Assembly: GCA_030429345.1 (NCBI GenBank)
Contig: JAUIFJ010000010.1
Span: 1-64,000, forward strand
DNA: 64,000 nt
DNA from: a bacterium
Lineage (GTDB): Bacteria > CAIWAD01
Reading direction: 5' to 3'
The notes under the pieces are model-generated. The model did not search any database. It had not been told where the DNA came from and saw only the letters and a program-made list of their open reading frames with translations. Below, in pieces: positions 27,201 through 34,529 of the stretch; the first letter of the stretch is position 1; each line of letters begins with the position of its first letter. A program made the translations under genes and the position numbers.

Positions 27201-28242
27201 CAGCGAAACGGAAGAAGCGGCCAACGCCGGCGATCCCGCCGCCGTCGAAGCCAACCGCGGCACGGGACGCCTGAGCCCGCGCCTCGGCATCAGCCATCCG
27301 ATCACCGAATCGGCCAAGCTGTACTTCAACTACGGCCACTTCTACCAGGCCCCGCAGTACAGCTACTATTACCAGTCCGCCACGGGTAGCGCTGCCAACA
27401 ACACCCTGGTCGGCAATCCCAATCTGAAGTACGAGAAGACGGTCGAGTACCAGTTCGGCGTCGAGGCCCGCTGGCCGGAAATCGGCACGACGATCAACAT
27501 GCAGGGCTACTACCGCGACATTTTCGACCAGATCACCTCGACGGTCGTCCAGCTGGCTCCTGGCTACACGGTGGACCAGTACACCAACGGCGACTACGGC
27601 CGCGTCCGCGGAGTCAACCTGACCGTCGAGAAGGCGGCCAACAACATGAGCTTCCAGTTCAACTACGAGTTGAGCTTCGCCTACGGCAAGGCCAGCTCGG
27701 CCCGCGCCGCCGCCGAGGACCGCATCAACAACCAGCCGGTCAACCGCGACGAGCGGCCCCTGGACTGGGACCAGACCCACAACCTGAACGCCTACTGGTC
27801 GCTGTATTACGGCCCCGGCGAGAAGCCGCAGCTCTTCGGCATGCGCCTGCCCACGGACTGGCTCTTCACGGTGAGCAGCTCCTTCGCCACCGGTCGCCCG
27901 TATACGCCGTCGATCTACGACAAGGAGGTCGAGCATTCGGCGCTGATCGCCCGCAACTCCGAGCGCATGCCCTGGACGGAGAACACCAAGGTCAAGGTCG
28001 AGAAGTACTGGCGCTTCAAGTCCAGCCGCCACCACCTGGTGACCGGCCTGGAAGTCAGCAACCTCTTCAACCATCGCAATGTGCGCACCTACTACGGCGC
28101 GACGGGCACGACCTATCAGGCCATGCACGCGGAGAATCCGGATTATGTCCTGTACTACCCGGGCAAGAACGGCTATGACGCCAACCCGCGCAACATCGGA
28201 CCGGGACGCCAGGTGACCCTGCGGTTCGGGTACAAATTCTAG
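24268..28242 (+). CDS. TonB-dependent receptor with inserted calcium-loop repeats
   Basis: 1324 residues from ATG 24268 (ribosome-binding site GGAGGG). Signal peptide cleavage falls after Ala30. A carboxypeptidase-regulatory-like beta-sandwich (33-115) and a plug domain (about 140-250, with NIPGFKLNDEGQLTARGSR) precede a beta-barrel ending RQVTLRFGYKF. Within the barrel, residues about 450-640 carry ten short repeats of EF-hand/dockerin type (DNDGNGYYD, DLNRNGRYDAGED, DLNGNGIYD, DLNNNGRWDD, DVNGDGIWN, DENGNGRWD and similar). An eleventh (DYNSNGRQD) lies near 830. They would form an extracellular, calcium-binding loop. As first gene of a five-gene operon it probably takes up or exports a ligand with the partner lipoproteins. 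Substrate unknown. Confidence 0.85.
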   Translation: MRNATRPRGFSFPVLPLLLAILMATPAAWAQRGKIKGKIVDKESREAVVSAPVTVEGTTYGAYTDFDGEFLIAQVPQGLVTIKISALNYHEITVQEIPVVADGTYDVGTIEMTSSAVELETLTIVADRKKVDLTVSNQKTTVTEEDISRQAVGSGTELVSNIPGFKLNDEGQLTARGSRPEEIKFVINGIDARDPLVGGQNFVNLDVANIEQLDVLSGGFGPEYGQAQAAIIQVSTKEGDQSEYNGRFEWSTDRLFDDYSFNTDGYNLSIGGPLPFQTNRPESRRATFFFTGRAYLTDTYLPFDFDRGSSDYVGLGFDLPERQRNEYSAALNLAVPLSDTQKLKLYGEHHFRRWDLYPDGEGPVSGNYGYAYLFNPRNRPRAENVSTNFSLTYSKVFPELESTLEVRLYRSQTDTEILPGGRAPDEFVLELPAQEQANEDDKGAFLGNGYQDNDGNGYYDGYVDANNNGQYDGYVYDSYGNPIYSEGYEDLNRNGRYDAGEDWIDLNGNGIYDTAEPWTNVPNPVNGLDNPWYDPWDPYEDLNNNGRWDDAEPQTPEQDINHNGRWDGERFQDVNGDGIWNGWSEAFTDDNGNGVWDEGEDYTDENGNGRWDMAEGYDDINLDGRINFRDVRDTNEDLGEPYLDGDLYFDTGEPFIDEPDPVTGVYNGIWDQGEIWFDLPSTYGGYQTWIQNGGLQTPGATPPQATLNGQYDGPNNIFDEFELFTYYADFVEDPFLQFHSGNNTRSVGQTPAELVFNEHYRSSVIDVSRPVLYTYNPEDNGSDWPAQIYLASTPGRTWEDRSNDPDYEARFDPQNYTWDEWEPFVDYNSNGRQDGNNWGGSLTSPWGLQYNFEAYYDFFLNPNNFDGDAIWQERRSVSYSMETEYQWQVNKHHDVLTGFQILARDLTMNSIQGPNKLYDGSAPLPLGSPYPDRGDYRDFYDRQPVEGAVFFRDQMEFEGMNVLIGMRYDFLLHEESLVSETEEAANAGDPAAVEANRGTGRLSPRLGISHPITESAKLYFNYGHFYQAPQYSYYYQSATGSAANNTLVGNPNLKYEKTVEYQFGVEARWPEIGTTINMQGYYRDIFDQITSTVVQLAPGYTVDQYTNGDYGRVRGVNLTVEKAANNMSFQFNYELSFAYGKASSARAAAEDRINNQPVNRDERPLDWDQTHNLNAYWSLYYGPGEKPQLFGMRLPTDWLFTVSSSFATGRPYTPSIYDKEVEHSALIARNSERMPWTENTKVKVEKYWRFKSSRHHLVTGLEVSNLFNHRNVRTYYGATGTTYQAMHAENPDYVLYYPGKNGYDANPRNIGPGRQVTLRFGYKF

Positions 28243-28253
28243 CTGGAGCCCTC

Positions 28254-30362
28254 ATGAAGCGAAGCATTTACGGACTGTTCGCGCTGCTGCTGGTGGCGCT
28301 GGTCGCCTGCGAGGACGACCCGGTCGAGTACGATCGCTCGACGGTCGAGACAGTCCGCCCCTATACGACCCAGATCAGCGACAGCCTGGTCTCGGGCACC
28401 TGGGACCTGGCGGGATCGCCGTACTACGTCTCCACCTCCGTGGCCGTCGCCGCGGGGCAGACGCTGACGATCCAGCCCGGCGTCGAGGTCCACATGGACC
28501 GCAACACCTCCTTTTTCGTCGAGGGCACGCTGAACGCCGTCGGCGAGGCCGGCAACAACATCCGCTTCATCGGCCATATCTATGAAGAGGACTACGGCCT
28601 GTGGAACAGCATCGTCTTCCTGCCGGGAAGCGACGCCAGCCGGCTGGAATACTGCATGGTGGCCTACGGCGCGAAGTTCGACAACAGCGATCCCTACCGC
28701 AACGCGGCGATCGTGATCGATGACTGCAATCCGACCATCGCCCACAACCTGATCTACCTCAACCAGTACAACGGCATCACGATGATGCACGGCGCCATGC
28801 CCCGCGTCCATTCCAACATCGTCTACGAGAACGACGGTTCGGGCATCGTCTATGACACGACCCACGTGGGCACCACGAACATGCTGGACTGGACGGACAG
28901 TCTGGTGGTGCACAACAACGTGTCGCTCAACAGCTCGCTGGCCTTCCGCTACCCGGTCGAGTTCGGGCAGCTCCAGTGGGGCCTGACGGTGTACGACAGC
29001 GTCTTCGCAGGGGACACGCTCAACACCATCGACACTCTGGTCGTCGTCGATTCGCGTTTCGCCATTGGCGAGAACATCTACCAGAACGAGAACCGCGACC
29101 AGGTCGACCTCTTCGGCAACTGCCTCGACGACGCCAATTTCGACCAGATCAACGCCGACATCCAGGAATTCAATTCCTGCAGTCCCTGCATCGAGGCGGG
29201 CTACAATTATGCGGGAGGCAACCGCAGCGACGTGGGTCCCGTGCTCTACCAGGCCGATGCCCAGGAGCTGCGCAAGGCCTTCAAGGAGCACACGCTGAGC
29301 GGTACCTGGAAGGTCACCTGCGACGCCTTCAGCGACGAGCCGGTCGTGATCCAGCCGGGGACGCACATCGAGTTCTCCGGCTTCTACGGGCTGGAATTCA
29401 ATTCGGACCTGGAGATGGAAGGGGTCACCATGTCCCTGGGGCCGGAAGCCGAGTGGACGGTCCCGGAAGGCACCGCGCTGAGCAACTGGCGCAGCGTTCT
29501 CATCAAGCCCAAGACGGATGACCTGGCCCTGGATGCCGTGTTGCAGCAGATCGATGTCTCGATCAGCGACTGCCAGTTCTCGGAGGGCTCGGAATCCGGC
29601 TTCTTCGGCCAGGACTGGATCAACAACGGCGGTATCGTCGAATTGAGGGATCGTGACGCCTATTTCATCGAGGGCGACTCGCATCTCTACACCTTCTGGG
29701 CCGCCATCAACGCCACGGTGGAGAACTGCCAGTTCGACAACAGCATCTACTACGCGGTCGCGGCCCATGGTGATTTTGCCCACGTGGACGTGGACAACTG
29801 CACCTTCAACAACACGGGTCTCAGTGCCTTCTACCTGCACAACAACGCCGGCGGCTCGATCATCAACAGCCGTATCTCGGGCAGCCGCGCCAACGGCGTC
29901 TTCGTCTACAACACGAACCGGCCGGTGACGGTCTCCAACAACCTGGTGATGAGCGCCGATGTCTACGGCGTCAAGGTCCAGGCGGCGGGGGATGTCGCGG
30001 TGACACAGAACACGATCATCAACAACGGCTACGGCGGCATCAAGATCGAGAGCCAGTCCACCCCGGTGATCATGAACAACATTATCTCCGGAAATGACTT
30101 CAGCGGACACGAACTGGCCACCGGCATCGTCGGCAACCAGATCGGGGCCGTCAACGACACCAACAACCCGATGATCGACGAGAACTGGTTCTACGACAAT
30201 GGCGGCTCCGAAGAGAGCTTCCCGCAGAACTGGCAGGTGGGCGGTTGCAACCAGCAGGGTTCCGACCCGCAGCTGTCCGGGGACAACTACATGCCGGCCA
30301 CCGGAAGCTTCGACTGCGGCGGTCAGTCGATCTCGGTCGGCTGGAATCCCGGGGGGAACTAG
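28254..30362 (+). CDS. Surface/periplasmic beta-helix lipoprotein
   Basis: 702 residues starting 12 bases after the receptor. A lipobox LVALVAC places the lipidated Cys at residue 19. Much of the protein is repeats of beta-helix turns rich in N and I/V (PRVHSNIVYEND, VTVSNNLVMSADVYG, VAVTQNTIINNGYGG, PVIMNNIISGND), the NosD/pectate-lyase-like right-handed fold, in an N-terminal (50-240) and a C-terminal (about 500-640) block. No catalytic aspartates or lysine/arginine signature of lyases was recognised. As partner of the TonB receptor it may bind a polymer at the cell surface. Confidence 0.7.
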   Translation: MKRSIYGLFALLLVALVACEDDPVEYDRSTVETVRPYTTQISDSLVSGTWDLAGSPYYVSTSVAVAAGQTLTIQPGVEVHMDRNTSFFVEGTLNAVGEAGNNIRFIGHIYEEDYGLWNSIVFLPGSDASRLEYCMVAYGAKFDNSDPYRNAAIVIDDCNPTIAHNLIYLNQYNGITMMHGAMPRVHSNIVYENDGSGIVYDTTHVGTTNMLDWTDSLVVHNNVSLNSSLAFRYPVEFGQLQWGLTVYDSVFAGDTLNTIDTLVVVDSRFAIGENIYQNENRDQVDLFGNCLDDANFDQINADIQEFNSCSPCIEAGYNYAGGNRSDVGPVLYQADAQELRKAFKEHTLSGTWKVTCDAFSDEPVVIQPGTHIEFSGFYGLEFNSDLEMEGVTMSLGPEAEWTVPEGTALSNWRSVLIKPKTDDLALDAVLQQIDVSISDCQFSEGSESGFFGQDWINNGGIVELRDRDAYFIEGDSHLYTFWAAINATVENCQFDNSIYYAVAAHGDFAHVDVDNCTFNNTGLSAFYLHNNAGGSIINSRISGSRANGVFVYNTNRPVTVSNNLVMSADVYGVKVQAAGDVAVTQNTIINNGYGGIKIESQSTPVIMNNIISGNDFSGHELATGIVGNQIGAVNDTNNPMIDENWFYDNGGSEESFPQNWQVGGCNQQGSDPQLSGDNYMPATGSFDCGGQSISVGWNPGGN

Positions 30363-30367
30363 GAACA

Positions 30368-33300
30368 ATGATGAGCAAGGCACTCAAGAGCATTCCGGTC
30401 CTGCTGGGCTTCAGCCTGCTGGCCGGCAGCGTCCTCGCCAAGCACTCGGACGAATACTACGAACCCGTCGTGCGCAAGGACGTCAACGAGAATCTGATCG
30501 ACGCCGACTGCGAGAGGCCGACTCTTGACCTGCGCGTGCACCGCGTGGGCAAGATGTGGCTCACCTTCCGCAATGGTGGCACCTTCGGTCACGGCGACGA
30601 GGCGGGGGACACGGACCCCTGCACGGGAGAACGCGCGCCCCAGTGCGAGTACCCCGGCGGCAGCGGAGTGGAATACCTCTACCAGGGCAGCCTCTGGATC
30701 GGCGCGCTGATCGTCGACGACAGCGGCATCGAGACCCCGCGCGTCTCCTTCGGTTCCGAAGGCTGGGACCGCGACGTGCAGGAGCTCTGGCCCGGCTGCG
30801 GGGAGGAATTCGAGATCCAGGAAACGACCCTGCGTCCCAATGCCCTCGACTGCTTCGGCATGCAGATCTTCGACTCGCTGAGCGTTTCCGAGCAGGATTA
30901 CCACAGCACCTTCACGGACACGATCACCGACCTGTCGCTGCTGCCCACCGGTTCGCGCTGGGATCCCCAGGACAACAACCACATCCCGCTGGGCATCGAG
31001 GTGACGCAGGAAAGCCATTCCTGGTCCTACAGCTACGCCCAGGACTTCATCATCGTCGACTACAAGATCACCAACATCGGCAGCAAGTTCCTGAAGAACC
31101 TGTACGTCGGCCTCTACGTGGACGCCGACGTGGGGCACAGCCAGGAAGCCGGCCAGGGCCGCTCCTCGGACGACTTCACGGCCTTCCGCCGCGTGGCCAT
31201 CGACACGGTGAGCAACCAGGCGATCCAGATCAATTCGGCGATCATCGCCGACAACGACGCGCGTCCCGCCGACGAGCAGACAGGCACCAACTTCACCTGC
31301 CCCGACGTCACCGGCACCCGCATTCTGCGCGCCCCCAATCCTCAGCTGTCCACCACCTTCAACTGGTGGAACTCCAACCAGAGTTCCGACCGTGACTACG
31401 GTCCTGCCCTTGAAAAATGGCTGACGGAAACGGACGCCCGCGGGGACGACATGACCTGGACGCACATTCTTGGCACGCCGGAAACGGACCAGCGCAAGTA
31501 CCAGGTCATGTCCAACGGCGAGTTCGATCCCAACATGTACGACTGCGTCGTCGGCGACAACCCGCCCTGCATGCCGATCATCGATCCCGCTACGGGTGAC
31601 ACAACGGACTGTCTTGAGTGGGGCATTGTAGAAGACGCCGTGCAGCCCAACGGCGACGACACGCGCTACCTGATTTCCTGGGGCCCGATGGGCGTCTTCG
31701 ACTACACCGACGCCAACGGCCAGAACATCTTCCGCCTGAATCCGGGCGAAAGCTTCATCATGACCATCGCCTACGTGGCCGGGCAGAACCTGCACGACCG
31801 CTCGAATCCCCAGCCCAACGTGGCTACGGTCATCGACCCCGAGAAGTTCGACTGGACCGATTTCGACTTCAATGCCATCTGGTCGCAGCGCGTCTACGAC
31901 AACGAGATGTATGACACGCCGCTCTACGACACCGACGGCGACGGCTTCTACGACCTGGGCGACGGCTGGCCCGGCGAGGACGTCGGCCTGGACGGCCTCT
32001 GGGCCCCGGCCATCGGCGACACGGTCAAGTACTGGGGCCGTGTGATGACCGGACCCGACGGGCTGCCCGCCATCTACCAGGGACCGGACGAGGACGGCAC
32101 GGAGGCCAACGGCCTGCTGGACAGCGGTCCTTCCGCCTACTGGGGCGGCGCGAACGTCAACGAGGACGACTTCCTCTGGACCTTCCTGCGCGACCGCGGC
32201 AACCAGGAAATGGTGGAAGACAGCTTCCTGATCTACGCCGGTCCCAAGTTCTCCGACGGGGCGCGCGAAGACTGGTACATCGGCCACTTCAACAACAATG
32301 GCTTCCTCGACGCCGGCGACGGCATTCCCGATTTCCAGGGTCCGCCGCCCCCGCCCTGCCCGGACCTGGAAGTGGTCACGGGAGAAGGCTGGCTGGAACT
32401 GCGCTGGCAGCGCAACTCGATGACCGACGCCTACGTGGACCCCTTCAGCCGCGTGCAGGATTTCGAAGGCTACCGCATCTATTCGGCCAACGCCAATTTC
32501 GAAGGCGACTACGAGCTGATGGCCACCTTCGACAACATCAACTTCGCCTACTTCGACGAAGCGGACGGCGCCCTGCGCACCCTGCCCGATCCCGGGCCTT
32601 TCAACGCCCAGCCCCCGTCGGACCAGGTCCGCGGCTGGGAGCGCGCGCTGGTCGGCAACAACTCCGGCTTCCATGACATTGTCCACGTGGAAGGTGAACC
32701 CGAAGAGGAGCTGCTGAGCGACATCAACGGCAATGCCTGGGCCGACTGGGGAATCGCCGTCTGGGTCAATGCCCCCGGGGACACCACCTTCTGGGTCGAG
32801 GGGCGCGATGTGGAGCTGACCCGCGGCGGCAACGGCTACCTGACCTACACCAACGACGAGAACGAGCAGGTCGTCTACAACGGCGACTTCTTCCTGGACA
32901 CGAACGGCGACAAGCTGTGGACCCCCGGCGACTCGTATCACGTGGAGTTCCGCTATCGCATCGAGGGACTGGCCAGCCTCTACCCGCGCTACTATTCGGT
33001 GGCCGCCTATGACTTCGGCGACTACCAGACCGGCACCGAGCCCCTGGAGACGGCGCGCAGCTGCAACGCCATCCGCCAGGCGCCCAGCGGTTCGCCGCGC
33101 AACGAGGTGCGCGTGGTGCCCAACCCCTACCGCTTCGACCAGGACTACACGACGAGTTTCCGCCCCGGCAACAGCAACACGGGCCTGTCCTGGGAAAACC
33201 AGGACGACGGCTCGGTGGAGTTCCTGCCCAGCGAGGACCGCCGCATCGAGTTCATGAACCTGCCCCAGCAGTGCCTGATCCGCATCTACACCATCTCCGG

Positions 33301-33493
33301 GGACCTGGTGCAGATCGTGCCGCACAACGTGGAGGGGGATAATTCTCGCTGGAACTCGGACTTCTCCGAATCCTGGGACCTGAACAACCGCAACTTCCAG
33401 CAGGTCGCGAGTGGCCTGTATTACTTCAGCGTCGAAGACATGAGCCCCGGCGGCGGAGACATCGCCACCGGCAAGTTCGTGATCATGAAATAG
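30368..33493 (+). CDS. Large secreted protein with type IX-like C-terminal domain
   Basis: 1041 residues from ATG 30368 (AGGAAC upstream; a second ATG follows immediately). The signal peptide ends SVLAK. Calcium-loop motifs occur in the middle (DTDGDGFYDLGD, NNNGFLDAGDGIPD, DTNGDKLWTPGD). A fibronectin-III-like segment is at about 690-760 (PPPPCPDLEVV..GWLELRWQ). The C-terminal sorting domain runs from VVPNPYRFD to GKFVIMK. The remainder is an unrecognised beta-rich region with cysteine pairs. Its sorting domain makes it a likely type IX cargo, matching the PorV-like gene 21 bases downstream. Confidence 0.7.
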   Translation: MMSKALKSIPVLLGFSLLAGSVLAKHSDEYYEPVVRKDVNENLIDADCERPTLDLRVHRVGKMWLTFRNGGTFGHGDEAGDTDPCTGERAPQCEYPGGSGVEYLYQGSLWIGALIVDDSGIETPRVSFGSEGWDRDVQELWPGCGEEFEIQETTLRPNALDCFGMQIFDSLSVSEQDYHSTFTDTITDLSLLPTGSRWDPQDNNHIPLGIEVTQESHSWSYSYAQDFIIVDYKITNIGSKFLKNLYVGLYVDADVGHSQEAGQGRSSDDFTAFRRVAIDTVSNQAIQINSAIIADNDARPADEQTGTNFTCPDVTGTRILRAPNPQLSTTFNWWNSNQSSDRDYGPALEKWLTETDARGDDMTWTHILGTPETDQRKYQVMSNGEFDPNMYDCVVGDNPPCMPIIDPATGDTTDCLEWGIVEDAVQPNGDDTRYLISWGPMGVFDYTDANGQNIFRLNPGESFIMTIAYVAGQNLHDRSNPQPNVATVIDPEKFDWTDFDFNAIWSQRVYDNEMYDTPLYDTDGDGFYDLGDGWPGEDVGLDGLWAPAIGDTVKYWGRVMTGPDGLPAIYQGPDEDGTEANGLLDSGPSAYWGGANVNEDDFLWTFLRDRGNQEMVEDSFLIYAGPKFSDGAREDWYIGHFNNNGFLDAGDGIPDFQGPPPPPCPDLEVVTGEGWLELRWQRNSMTDAYVDPFSRVQDFEGYRIYSANANFEGDYELMATFDNINFAYFDEADGALRTLPDPGPFNAQPPSDQVRGWERALVGNNSGFHDIVHVEGEPEEELLSDINGNAWADWGIAVWVNAPGDTTFWVEGRDVELTRGGNGYLTYTNDENEQVVYNGDFFLDTNGDKLWTPGDSYHVEFRYRIEGLASLYPRYYSVAAYDFGDYQTGTEPLETARSCNAIRQAPSGSPRNEVRVVPNPYRFDQDYTTSFRPGNSNTGLSWENQDDGSVEFLPSEDRRIEFMNLPQQCLIRIYTISGDLVQIVPHNVEGDNSRWNSDFSESWDLNNRNFQQVASGLYYFSVEDMSPGGGDIATGKFVIMK

Positions 33494-33514
33494 CGTAGGA
33501 AGCGGAGCACAAAC

Positions 33515-34519
33515 ATGAGAACGATCCAGACCCTTAGCCTGTGCCTGCTGCTGTCCCTCGCGGGGACGGTCCTGGCGCAGAACAAGGCGGGCACGACGAC
33601 CGCTTCCTTCCTGGAGCTTTCGGCCAGCGCCCGCGGCATGGCCATGGCCGATGCCCTGCTGCCGATCGCCGACGACGTCTCGGCGCTGTACTACAACCCG
33701 GCCGGCCTGACCCTCTGCGAGAGCAGCCAGTACGGCTTTACGCACATGGAGCTACCGGTGGATGTGCGCCAGGAATGGTTCGGCTACGTGCGCTACCTGG
33801 AAGGCGTGAACGCCACCATCGGCTTCTCGGCCACGCACCTGCATACGGACCAGATGGACGAGACCACGCCCTGGGCCGTCAACGGCACGGGGAGAACCTT
33901 CGGTTGGACCTCGACCGCCGTCGGCCTCTCGGCCGCCAAGCGCCTGACCAACAAGTTCTCGACGGGACTGACTGTCAAATGGCTTCGCCAGTCCGCCATG
34001 GAAGAGAACTCTGACGGCTGGGCCGCGGACGTGGGCACGTATTACGACACCGGCTGGCGCAACCTGAAGGTGGCGATGATCATCAGCAACTTCGGCCCGG
34101 ACATGAAGTTCTTCGAGGAGGAGGATCCTCTTCCGATCCTCTTCAAGTTCGGCGTCTCGATGTACGTGATGAACACGCCGGAAGACGACCACTTCGTGCT
34201 CGGATCCTTCGAGTTCGGGCACCCTTCCGACAACATCGAGCAGATCAACCTGGGCTTCGAGTACGTCTACAACCAGGATTTCGCCTTCCGCCTGGGCAAG
34301 AAGATCAACGGAATCCAGCGTGACACATGGGACGAGTACCAGGAGGATTCCGGCAAGGATCCCTTCCTCGAGTATCCGCTCCTGTCCATGGACGGCTTCG
34401 CGGCCGGTTTCGGCTATACCTTCCACTCGAGCCTGGGCGCCAGCAGCATCGACGTTGCCTGGACGCCCAACGAGTTCCTGGAAGACTACTTCATGGTTAC
34501 CCTGTCCCTGAACCGCTAA
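33515..34519 (+). CDS. PorV/PorQ-family outer-membrane beta-barrel protein
   Basis: 334 residues. The signal peptide ends VLAQ. The N-terminal block SASARGMAMADALLPIADD followed by VSALYYNPAGL is the hallmark of the PorV/PorQ (UPF0164) family, related to FadL barrels. The rest shows alternating aromatic strands of a 14-stranded-type barrel, ending MVTLSLNR. PorV proteins shuttle type IX cargo from the translocon to the attachment machinery. Here the gene sits directly after a cargo-like protein, so a dedicated shuttle is plausible. It could also be a simple porin for a hydrophobic substrate. Confidence 0.78.
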   Translation: MRTIQTLSLCLLLSLAGTVLAQNKAGTTTASFLELSASARGMAMADALLPIADDVSALYYNPAGLTLCESSQYGFTHMELPVDVRQEWFGYVRYLEGVNATIGFSATHLHTDQMDETTPWAVNGTGRTFGWTSTAVGLSAAKRLTNKFSTGLTVKWLRQSAMEENSDGWAADVGTYYDTGWRNLKVAMIISNFGPDMKFFEEEDPLPILFKFGVSMYVMNTPEDDHFVLGSFEFGHPSDNIEQINLGFEYVYNQDFAFRLGKKINGIQRDTWDEYQEDSGKDPFLEYPLLSMDGFAAGFGYTFHSSLGASSIDVAWTPNEFLEDYFMVTLSLNR

Positions 34520-34529
34520 GAGGAAACGC

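Noticed and set aside
30359-33745. A 1128-codon minus-strand frame
   Set aside because: Antisense to the secreted sorting-domain protein; composition is a mirror of its codons and no motif is present.
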